This document shows, one piece after another, positions 9,501 through 16,168 of a DNA stretch of 35,012 bases (position 1 is its first letter; the number at the start of each line of letters is the position of its first letter). Below the pieces are notes generated by a model, which made no database searches, was not told the DNA's origin, and saw nothing but the letters and a program-made list of their open reading frames with translations. The position numbers and the translations under genes were made by a program. This DNA comes from JBDNJM01 sp041687755 (GTDB taxonomy: Bacteria > Planctomycetota > UBA1135 > GCA-002686595). The stretch is taken from positions 1 to 35,012 of the forward strand of contig JBDNJM010000028.1 of assembly GCA_041687755.1 (NCBI GenBank). Direction: 5' to 3'.

Positions 9501-9757
9501 TCGGCTTCCACTCGGGCGCCGAAGAGGGCGCCGCGTACCTTCCGCTCATGGCGGCCTATGCGGTGCGCCACGGCATGAGCCCGACGGGCGCCCTGCGCGC
9601 GCTCACCGCGGACGCGGCGGCGATCATGGCGATTGACGACTTGGTCGGGACTCTGGCGCGCGGCATGAGCGGCGACGTCGTGCTGCTCGACGGCAACCCG
9701 CTGGACCCGGCGTCCTCGGTGCTGCACGTGTTCGTTGCAGGCCGCGAGGTCCACTAA
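6596..9757 (+). CDS. Double-length exported amidohydrolase-like fusion (array protein 5)
   Basis: 1053 residues from the ATG at 6596, chosen because it gives a good signal peptide (MSLQHGTASGVLACLLVGSLAAAPA); a GTG at 6548 overlapping the previous stop is the alternative. Residues about 25-430 are one amidohydrolase module ending KVGSLRAGKHADLVVFNGDP. A second starts near residue 442. Neither has HxH (VPGLIAADSSL; MPGIIDCLGHLG). The second is interrupted by a D/E then K-rich tract (about 635-667), a short GIWLANFDFDG strand, another D/E tract (about 696-742), a beta-rich stretch (about 743-840) and a K/D tract (about 853-880). It then resumes to residue 1053. A structural or ion-binding role is only a guess. 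Confidence 0.87.
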   Translation: MSLQHGTASGVLACLLVGSLAAAPALDVQVVKAGTIHTVDASGVIENGAILIEDGRILRVGTDIEVPPGATVIDYGASAVIVPGLIAADSSLAEGAPAERTAAPDLLALDGFDFYATFTESLGSGVTSAYITPARGRLIAGQGAVVKLGGDDPDARVLKAGATVHGAVDDSARRTPGYWTPPIPATVDVGLGIPEEQLPRSTMGAVLALNELLDGVASGERLDAYGPRAVRDLAALLKGGAVWRLDADMPQEISALADLAERRSMTLVISGATYAGDLAERLAELNIGVVYQPPMGPASFGSDNIGPDGKLPPVDTAARLAKAGVVLAIAPAPGAGLDDLRFSAALARRGGLSREDALEALTLGPATLYGVADKVGSLRAGKHADLVVFNGDPLDVSSGVLATYIDGEVVWSPEMSLGTAELGPGATLAGGERGAANRAKSMASRPATPVVLSVDHLYLGDGDVLSPGEVLLRNGRVAEVGTQVSRPGGARVIHAPAAMPGIIDCLGHLGLEGSRRMPSTDFDLTRIVEAGDDGDRAVAKAGVTTVVMTPRGESSSGAPMMAYRPASADPDSSVVDGLAALRLVWPDSDRSKSGARVRDLLEKAAKYDAEFAEYEQAMASWSPEPEVPNLTLPGADEEEDADEEEEDEDDDADDDKKKKKKKSKDLDPDPVTGIWLANFDFDGAEVGMDGAAQVPEDDDDEEADDDEEDDDKEGDDKEGDDDDEEEDSDEDSDDEDSDESEPLGTESLRMQIRLNADGSVEGFLRSAALSGELVAVSGSYESEEGEKQAKLALSGAPLDGEPFTFEGVIEDATVSAEAVVFTGTLAQGERSAEVSARRDSREYPMAQRPGPVVADEDDEQDSKSKSKDKDKPKEPRLDSKLEPFRRAMRGEVAILVKVDRADEILDCVAAFEGLGIQPVLLSASQAPGIAGQLTGRVRGILLDNSVLRPGDGLASDSPLARLQSAGIPVGFHSGAEEGAAYLPLMAAYAVRHGMSPTGALRALTADAAAIMAIDDLVGTLARGMSGDVVLLDGNPLDPASSVLHVFVAGREVH

Positions 9758-9759
9758 CC

Positions 9760-11040
9760 TTGGCACTCCCCACGCTAACGGCCCTCGCGCTCTCCGCGCT
9801 GCTGGGGCCCGCACCCCAGGAGGCCGCGGAGGCCGGGCGTCTGGCCATCCTCACGGCGAAGGTCCTGACCTGCGCCGACGAGGGCCCGGCCTTCGTGAAC
9901 AACGCGGTCGTGCTGATCGAGAACGGCCTGATCCAGGCCGTGGGGCCTGCGGCAGAGCTCGAGGTTCCCGAGGGCTACGAGGTCGTCGACATCGGCGACG
10001 GCTGGCTCATGCCGGGCATGATCGACCTGCACTGCCACGCGGCGGGGCTGTCGCTGTTCAAGACCAACGACCTCAACGATGCGGTATTCCTGGCGAACCC
10101 CGGGCTGCGCGCGAGCGCGTCCGTGCGGCCGGGGATCGACACGCTGCGCGTCGCCGTCGCCGGCGGCGTGACGTCCGTGCTCTACATCCCCGGTTCGGCG
10201 ACGAACATCGGGGGCCAGGGCGTGCTGCTGAAGACCGGGCTGCTCGAGTACGAGGACATGGAGATCCGCAACCCGGGTTCCATGAAGCTCGCGCAGGCGG
10301 GCAACCCCGAGCGTTTTCTGTTCGGCGTCGGTCGCTCGTTCATGAACTGGAACACGCGCAAGACCGTGACGCGCGGCATGGCCTACGCCCGCAACTGGGT
10401 GGTGGGCGTCGCCCAGGGCGCCAAGGAGCACCCCGATCCCCAGTGGGACGTGTTCCGCGCGCTTAACGAGAAGCGCACGCAGATCTCGGCCCACACCCAG
10501 GTCTACCAGGTCGTGCTCATGACGATCACGATGATGAAGCGCGACCTCGGGCTGGACGTCTACATCGACCACGGCTCGGTCGGCGGCTGGCGCGCGGGCG
10601 CAATCGCCGAGCAGTACGGCGTGCCGGCCATCATCGGCCCGCGCTCGATCGACACGACCTCCGCGGTCTTCCAGCGCGTGACCGCCGCGCGCTTGCCCGG
10701 CATCCGCGGCCTCGCGGCCGGCTACCAGTCCCTCGGGCACACTAACATCGGGTTCAACACGGACTCGCCGATGATCCCCCAAGAGGAGCTGCAGCTGCAG
10801 TCGGCACTCGCGGTGCGCTACGGCTTCGTGGATGATCAACTGCAGGCCGCCCGCGGCCTGACCATCGTGCCGGCCAAGGCGGCCGGCATCGACCACCTCG
10901 TCGGCAGCATCGAGGTCGGCAAGCATGCCGACCTGTTGTGGATCGACGGCCATCCGGCCGACCCGCGGAGCGCTGTGCGCTCGGTTTGGATCGAGGGCAC
11001 CCGAGTCTATGGCCGACCCGGCCAGGAGCGACTGTGGTAA
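9760..11040 (+). CDS. Exported amidohydrolase 6 (metal site intact)
   Basis: 426 residues starting at a TTG (9760) two bases after the previous stop; a short hydrophobic leader follows (MALPTLTALALSALLGPAP). This is the first protein in the array with the metal-site residues of active family members: H91 and H93 (MPGMIDLHCHAAG), a candidate carboxylated lysine K176 (SMKLAQAGNPER), H245 (AHTQV), H271 (IDHGS) and D335 (NTDSP). The C-terminal motif is LVGSIEVGKHADLLWIDGHPADPRS. It should hydrolyse a C-N or C-O bond in an amide, cyclic amide or similar substrate outside the cytoplasm. The substrate cannot be read from sequence. Confidence 0.88.
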   Translation: MALPTLTALALSALLGPAPQEAAEAGRLAILTAKVLTCADEGPAFVNNAVVLIENGLIQAVGPAAELEVPEGYEVVDIGDGWLMPGMIDLHCHAAGLSLFKTNDLNDAVFLANPGLRASASVRPGIDTLRVAVAGGVTSVLYIPGSATNIGGQGVLLKTGLLEYEDMEIRNPGSMKLAQAGNPERFLFGVGRSFMNWNTRKTVTRGMAYARNWVVGVAQGAKEHPDPQWDVFRALNEKRTQISAHTQVYQVVLMTITMMKRDLGLDVYIDHGSVGGWRAGAIAEQYGVPAIIGPRSIDTTSAVFQRVTAARLPGIRGLAAGYQSLGHTNIGFNTDSPMIPQEELQLQSALAVRYGFVDDQLQAARGLTIVPAKAAGIDHLVGSIEVGKHADLLWIDGHPADPRSAVRSVWIEGTRVYGRPGQERLW

Positions 11041-12371
11041 CGAACCTCTCCCTGGCCGCGGCGCTTGCGCTGACCGCGACGTCCGCCGCTATCGAGCCGC
11101 CCCAGGCGGGCACGGCCGGAGCGCCTAGCGCGATGTCGGCTCTTGAAGAGACGACCCCCGAGGCGGGAGCACTGGGCGGCGTCGGGCTCGCGCTCAAGGC
11201 GGACAAGGTCCTCGCCGTGCCCCTCGAGGGCCAGCAGGTCTACGACCGCGCCGTCGTGCTGGTGCGCGACGGAAAGATCGAGGCGGTCGGAACCGCAGCG
11301 ACGGTCGAGATTCCGGAGGGCTACGAAGTCCGCGATCTGGGCGAGCGCTGGCTGATGCCCGGCATGCTGGACCTGCACGCGCACATTGGCGGCACCTTCG
11401 ATATCAACGACGCCGTCTACCTGGCGAACACGGGCCTGCGCGCGAAGACCGCGGCGATCCCGTCGAACCCGGCACTGGACGTCGCCCTCGCGGCCGGCGT
11501 GACCACCGTGCTGTTCATCCCCGGCTCCGCGACCAACGTCGGCGGCGAAGGCCTGCTGATGAAGACCGGTCCGGACACCTGGGAAGGCTCGATGGTGCGC
11601 GACCCCGGCGGCATGAAGATCGCGCAGTGGGGCAACCCGGAGCGCTGGTTGTTCGGCGTGGGCAAGTCCTTCGAGAACTACACCATCCGCGAGATCCTGC
11701 GCCGCGGCGCGGTCTACGGCGATGCCTGGATGGCTCACAGCGAAGGGCGGGGCCCTGAGCCGCGGACGGATCCGCAGCTCGAGATCTTCCGCTTCCTGCG
11801 CAGCGGCCAGGCGCCGATCGCGGTCCACACCCAGGTGCATCAGGTCGTCCTCGCGACGATCAAGATCATCAAGCAGGAGCTGGGCTACGACGTCTTCATC
11901 GACCACGGCACCTTCGACGGCTGGCGCGCGGGCGGGATCGCAGCGGAGAACGGGGTCAACGCGATTCTCGGGCCGCGCAACGTCTCGATGCCCAACCGCG
12001 GCCTGATCGGCTGGGTCGGCGACAACCCGGAGCGCGCCCAAGGCGTGGCCGCCGGGTACTACGAGCGCGGTCACCGCATGATCGGCTTCAACACCGACTC
12101 GCCCGTGATCCCCCAGGAGGAGCTCCAGCTGCAGGCGGCGATGGGCGCCCGTTTCGGGCTTCCGGACACGTCCCTCGAGACCGTGCGCGGCCTGACGATC
12201 GTGCCCGCCGTAACCGTGGGCATGGGCGACCGCCTCGGCAGCATCGAGGTCGGCAAGGACGCGGACATTCTCGTCATCGACGGGCACCCCGCGGATCCGC
12301 GCACCACCGTGTTCGAGGCTTACATCGACGGGTCCTTGCTGTACGACTCCGAGCAGAAGCGCCTCTGGTAA
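11034..12371 (+). CDS. Exported amidohydrolase 7 (metal site intact)
   Basis: 445 residues if the GTG at 11034 is used. This start overlaps the preceding TAA and yields an alanine/leucine-rich export-like N-terminus (TNLSLAAALALTATSAA). An ATG at 11132 is the alternative but would drop that signal. Metal-site residues H115/H117 (LDLHAHIGG), H265 (VHTQV), H291 (IDHGTFDGW) and D355 (NTDSP) are all present. Spacing between the last three is identical to that in protein 6. It is closely related to proteins 6 and 8, implying recent duplication. The overlap indicates translational coupling. Confidence 0.86.
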   Translation: MVTNLSLAAALALTATSAAIEPPQAGTAGAPSAMSALEETTPEAGALGGVGLALKADKVLAVPLEGQQVYDRAVVLVRDGKIEAVGTAATVEIPEGYEVRDLGERWLMPGMLDLHAHIGGTFDINDAVYLANTGLRAKTAAIPSNPALDVALAAGVTTVLFIPGSATNVGGEGLLMKTGPDTWEGSMVRDPGGMKIAQWGNPERWLFGVGKSFENYTIREILRRGAVYGDAWMAHSEGRGPEPRTDPQLEIFRFLRSGQAPIAVHTQVHQVVLATIKIIKQELGYDVFIDHGTFDGWRAGGIAAENGVNAILGPRNVSMPNRGLIGWVGDNPERAQGVAAGYYERGHRMIGFNTDSPVIPQEELQLQAAMGARFGLPDTSLETVRGLTIVPAVTVGMGDRLGSIEVGKDADILVIDGHPADPRTTVFEAYIDGSLLYDSEQKRLW

Positions 12372-12376
12372 CCCCC

Positions 12377-13702
12377 ATGACGCTCGCGCAGACACACGCT
12401 TCGGATCCGCTCCGCGGAACCTTCGGGTTCGGCGGCGGGGCCTCCGTTGCAGTCGCTGCGCTGTGCGCATTCGGGATCGTCGCGTCGGCGGAGGCGTCGG
12501 CCCAGGAGCCGGGGTCCCAGCGCTTCGGCATCGTGGCGGCGAAGGTCCTGACGGCGGCCGCCGACGGACCCCAGGTGATCGACTATGGCTTGGTCGTCGT
12601 CGAGGACGGACGCATCGTGGAGGTGCGCACCCTGCGCGGCAGCCCGGCGCCGGAAGGCCTCGAGCTGATCGACGTCGGCGATCGCTGGCTGATGCCCGGC
12701 ATGATCGACCTGCACAGCCACATCGGCGGCACGTTCGACATCAACGGCGCGGTCTACCAGTCCAACCCGGGCCTGCGGGTCAGCACCGCGGTCATCCCCG
12801 GCAACGGCAGTCTGGACGTGGCTCTGGCGGCAGGCGTGACCACGTCCCTATTTATCCCCGGCTCCGCGACGACCGTGGGAGGCCAGGGGATTCTGATCAA
12901 GAGCCACGAGGGCTCCTACGAGGATGTCGTCGTGCGCGACCCGGGCTCGCTGAAGGTCGCCCAGGCCGACAACCCCAGGCGCTGGGGTTACGGCATGAAT
13001 CGGATCTTCCTGAACTGGACGATCCGCAACACGATGCGCCGCGGCGTGGGCTACGCGCGCCGCTGGGAGGCGTTCGAAGGGGGAACGGGCGAGCGGCCGC
13101 TGGTGGACCCGCAGTTCGAGGTCTTCCGCGCGCTGGTCGCCGGCGAGACCCAGGTCTCTGCTCACACCCAGGTCGCCCAGGTCGTCGCCTCCTCGATCCG
13201 CATCATGACGATCGAGTTCGGCATCCCGCTGTACATCGATCACGGCTCCTTCGACGGCTTCAAGGTCGCCGGAATGGCGATTGAGAACAACGTTCCCGCG
13301 ATTCTCGGGCCGCGCAACTTCTCCAGCGAGAACAAGGGCCGCGGCATCGACCACGACGGCCGCATCCTCGGGATCGCTGCGGAATACCAGGCGCGCGGGC
13401 ATCGCATGATCGGATTCAACACCGACGCGCCGGTGATCCCGGGCCACGAGCTCGCCCTGCAGGCCGGCATCGCCGTGCGCTTCGGCTTGATCGACACCGG
13501 TGCCGAGACCGTGCGCGGCCTCACGATCGTGCCCGCCATGGCCGCCGGCATCGACGACCGCGTGGGCAGCCTCGAGCTGGGCAAGGATGCCGACATTCTC
13601 GTGCTGGACGGGCCTCCGGGCGATCCCCGCACGTCGATCACAACCGTATTCATCGAAGGCGTCTCCGTGTACGACGCCGAGCGTGACGGGAGGCGGTTCT
13701 AG
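12377..13702 (+). CDS. Exported amidohydrolase 8 (metal site intact)
   Basis: 441 residues from the ATG at 12377, five bases after the previous stop. A longer N-terminus with a hydrophobic core (VAVAALCAFGIVASAEASAQE) looks like a signal peptide with an extended n-region. Metal-site residues are H113/H115 (IDLHSHIGG), H263 (AHTQV), H289 (IDHGSFDGF) and D350 (NTDAP). The C-terminal block is RVGSLELGKDADILVLDGPPGDPRTS. Proteins 7 and 8 share the IGGTFDIN segment after the HxH motif, a subgroup feature that may shape the active-site loop. The stop overlaps the next start by one base. Confidence 0.88.
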   Translation: MTLAQTHASDPLRGTFGFGGGASVAVAALCAFGIVASAEASAQEPGSQRFGIVAAKVLTAAADGPQVIDYGLVVVEDGRIVEVRTLRGSPAPEGLELIDVGDRWLMPGMIDLHSHIGGTFDINGAVYQSNPGLRVSTAVIPGNGSLDVALAAGVTTSLFIPGSATTVGGQGILIKSHEGSYEDVVVRDPGSLKVAQADNPRRWGYGMNRIFLNWTIRNTMRRGVGYARRWEAFEGGTGERPLVDPQFEVFRALVAGETQVSAHTQVAQVVASSIRIMTIEFGIPLYIDHGSFDGFKVAGMAIENNVPAILGPRNFSSENKGRGIDHDGRILGIAAEYQARGHRMIGFNTDAPVIPGHELALQAGIAVRFGLIDTGAETVRGLTIVPAMAAGIDDRVGSLELGKDADILVLDGPPGDPRTSITTVFIEGVSVYDAERDGRRF

Positions 13703-14874
13703 TGCTGCTGCTGGCCCTCAGCCTGGCTTTGTCCGAGCCCACCGACCTGTGCCTGGTCGCCGACAAGGTGTTCACGATGAACGCCGAGGATCGCGTGCAC
13801 CAGCCGGGCATGGTGATCGTGCGCGACGGGGCAATCGAGTACGTCGGGCCGCCGATCGAGGCGCCGGACGACCTGACACTCCAGCGCATGGACGGCTGGC
13901 TCGTGCCGGGCATGATCGACCTGCACAGCCACATCGTTACGGACGGCTGGGGCGGCATCAACGACATGGTGCTGCCGGTCAACTCGGAGCTCTCCGTGCG
14001 CTCGACCATCCGGCCCGCGAACAGCCAGATGCGCACGACCTGCGCTTCGGGCGTCACGACCCTGTTCCTGATCCCCGGCAGCGGCACGAGCCTTTCCGGC
14101 GCCGGGGTCCTGTTCAAGACGCGCACGCAGTCGACCTACGAGGAGGCCGTGCTCGCCGATCCGGGCGGCGTCAAGGTGGCCCAAACCCACAACCCCGAGC
14201 GCAGCGCCGGCGACATCGGCCAGACGCGCGCGGGGCTGTATTGGACCCTCTCCACAGCGAACCGCGCGGCAGCGAGCCAGACGCCGGACCCGTCCAAGAC
14301 GATGGGGCAGAAGCACCTGCGCGACGTGCTCGCAGGGGACCTGCCGCTGCTGGTGCACTGCGCCGGTTCCGACGGGGTAGCTGCGACGGTCCGTATGTGG
14401 CGCGACGAGTTTCCCACCCGCTCGGTGCTCAGCCACGGCAGCTTCGACGGTTGGATGGTGGCGGACTACGTGGCGGCCATGGGCATGCCGGTGAACCACG
14501 GCCCGCGCACGATGGACTATCGCAGCTCGCGGAACGGCCGCATTAACGCCACGTCCAAGGCCTACGTCGACGCCGGCGTGCCGAACTTCTCGCTCAACAC
14601 AGACGCGCCGGTCATTCCTGCCTGGGAGCTATTCCTGCAGGGCACCGTCTCCGCTCGTCAGGGCTGCGACGGCTACAACATGCTGCGCGCGCTCACGATT
14701 CATCCCGCCAGGGCCTTCGGCATCGACGATCGCGTCGGCAGCCTAGAGCCCGGTAAACACGCCGACTTGGTCGTCTTCTCCGGCGACCCCCTAGATCCCC
14801 GTTCCCGCGTTGAGCGGGTCTGGATCGAGGGCAGCCTCCAGTACGACCGCGAGACCGTCGGTCAGTGGTTCTAG
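13702..14874 (+). CDS. Exported amidohydrolase 9 (metal site intact)
   Basis: 390 residues starting at a GTG whose first base is the last base of the preceding TAG. The short hydrophobic leader MLLLALSLALSEP is a minimal export signal. Metal-site residues are H75/H77 (IDLHSHIVTDG), H219 (LVHCAG), H245 (LSHGSFDGW) and D301 (NTDAP). The spacing from third to fourth His (26) and from fourth His to Asp (56) is shorter or equal relative to proteins 6-8, and the AHTQV motif is changed to VHCAG, so the substrate pocket may differ. C-terminal motif RVGSLEPGKHADLVVFSGDPLDPRS. It is the last of the four intact enzymes. Confidence 0.87.
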   Translation: MLLLALSLALSEPTDLCLVADKVFTMNAEDRVHQPGMVIVRDGAIEYVGPPIEAPDDLTLQRMDGWLVPGMIDLHSHIVTDGWGGINDMVLPVNSELSVRSTIRPANSQMRTTCASGVTTLFLIPGSGTSLSGAGVLFKTRTQSTYEEAVLADPGGVKVAQTHNPERSAGDIGQTRAGLYWTLSTANRAAASQTPDPSKTMGQKHLRDVLAGDLPLLVHCAGSDGVAATVRMWRDEFPTRSVLSHGSFDGWMVADYVAAMGMPVNHGPRTMDYRSSRNGRINATSKAYVDAGVPNFSLNTDAPVIPAWELFLQGTVSARQGCDGYNMLRALTIHPARAFGIDDRVGSLEPGKHADLVVFSGDPLDPRSRVERVWIEGSLQYDRETVGQWF

Positions 14875-14900
14875 AACCCATCTCTCTTCCCTCACTTACG

Positions 14901-16142
14901 ATGATGCTCCTCTCCCTAGCCCTCGGCACCCTGGCCGCGCCGGCGCCTGACCTCGTCGCACTGCGCGTCGGTCGCGCCGAGACCGTCAGCCAGGGCGCGA
15001 TCCCCCACGCCGTGATCCTCATCGAGGACGGCAAGATCGTCACCGTGGGGCAAGACCTGCCTATCGAGCGCGGGATCCCGGTGATCGATCTCCCGAACGT
15101 GGTCGTCACGCCGGGCTTCGTCAACTGCCGCTCGCGCATGGGCTTGGACAGTCGGGCCGGCAACGGCTTGACTCCGCAGATCATGGCGCTCGACGAGTTC
15201 GTGCCCTCGGCCGGACCGTTCGCGGGGGCGCTCGAAGCGGGTGTGACCACGATCGGCCTGTACCCGGCCGGCGGCGGCATTCCCGGTCAGGCCGGCGCCC
15301 TGCGGACCTCGGGCAGCGGCCTGGAGGGCCTGGTGCTCGACGAGAGCGTCTACCTCGCCATGTACGTCGGTGCCGACAAGTCGCAGAAGAAGCAGGTGCG
15401 CGACGCCTTCGAGTCCGTGGACAAGTACATGGAGAAGGTCGAGAAGGAGCGCGAGAAGTACGAGGAGGCCAAGGAGAAGGCCAAGAAGAAGAAAAAGAAG
15501 GACGACGACGACGACGAGGAGGACGACGACAAGAAGAAGGAGGACGAGCTGCCCGACGAGTTCATCGCTCCGCTCCCCGATCCGGACGTGCTTCCGATAA
15601 TCGAGCTCCTGAACGGCGACCTGCGCGCGCTGGTCGGGATCGGCAAGGCCGCCGACTTTCTGCACGCCCTCGACGCCTTCGAGGGGCGGGAGTTCGCCTT
15701 CGACCTGCAGATCGACATGCGCAACGAGCTCGATCTCTATCGCATCGCCGACCAGATCGCCGAGCACGACCTGCGCGTCGTGACCGATCCGGTCATCACC
15801 CTGCACCCCGGAACCCGCCGCGAGCGCAACCTTCCGGCCGAGCTGGCCGCGGCCGGCTGCAAGCTCGCCTTCGTACCCCGCAGCGACTCGAGCGCCGGCC
15901 ACGAGCGCTGGCGCCGCGAGGTCGCAGGGCTGATTCGCTACGGCTTGCCCATGGAAACGGCCCTGCGCGCGATGACCCATGAGCCGGCTGCGGTGATGGG
16001 ACTCGAGGACGAACTCGGGAGCATCGCCGAGGGGCTGTACGCCAACCTGATCTTCTTCGACGGCGAGCCCTTCGCCGAGACCACCCAGATCCTCGGCGTC
16101 ATGCTCGAGGGCGAAATCGTCTCCGGAGACCTGCGCCTCTAG
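14901..16142 (+). CDS. Exported amidohydrolase-like protein 10 (metal site lost, charged insert)
   Basis: 413 residues from the ATG at 14901, chosen because the leader MMLLSLALGTLAAPAP then sits at the N-terminus; a GTG at 14865 overlapping the previous gene is the alternative. Family motifs: ILIEDGKIVTVGQDLP and ELGSIAEGLYANLIFFDGEPF. HxH is replaced in TPGFVNCRSRMGLD, and the strand that should carry a ligand reads ALVGIGKAADFL. Residues about 175-222 are a long Glu/Lys helix followed by K6, D5 and mixed acidic runs. The insert sits at the same fold position as in protein 1 and the second half of protein 5. The C/T-rich leader lacks a Shine-Dalgarno. Confidence 0.87.
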   Translation: MMLLSLALGTLAAPAPDLVALRVGRAETVSQGAIPHAVILIEDGKIVTVGQDLPIERGIPVIDLPNVVVTPGFVNCRSRMGLDSRAGNGLTPQIMALDEFVPSAGPFAGALEAGVTTIGLYPAGGGIPGQAGALRTSGSGLEGLVLDESVYLAMYVGADKSQKKQVRDAFESVDKYMEKVEKEREKYEEAKEKAKKKKKKDDDDDEEDDDKKKEDELPDEFIAPLPDPDVLPIIELLNGDLRALVGIGKAADFLHALDAFEGREFAFDLQIDMRNELDLYRIADQIAEHDLRVVTDPVITLHPGTRRERNLPAELAAAGCKLAFVPRSDSSAGHERWRREVAGLIRYGLPMETALRAMTHEPAAVMGLEDELGSIAEGLYANLIFFDGEPFAETTQILGVMLEGEIVSGDLRL

Positions 16143-16168
16143 GCCGCTCGCGCCGAACATCTAAGAAC

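Noticed and set aside
6587..9814. Very long minus-strand open frame (over 1000 codons) opposite the fusion gene
   Set aside because: It is an antisense shadow in GC-rich DNA. The plus frame has family motifs and a signal peptide; the minus translation is Arg/Val-rich with no recognisable domain.
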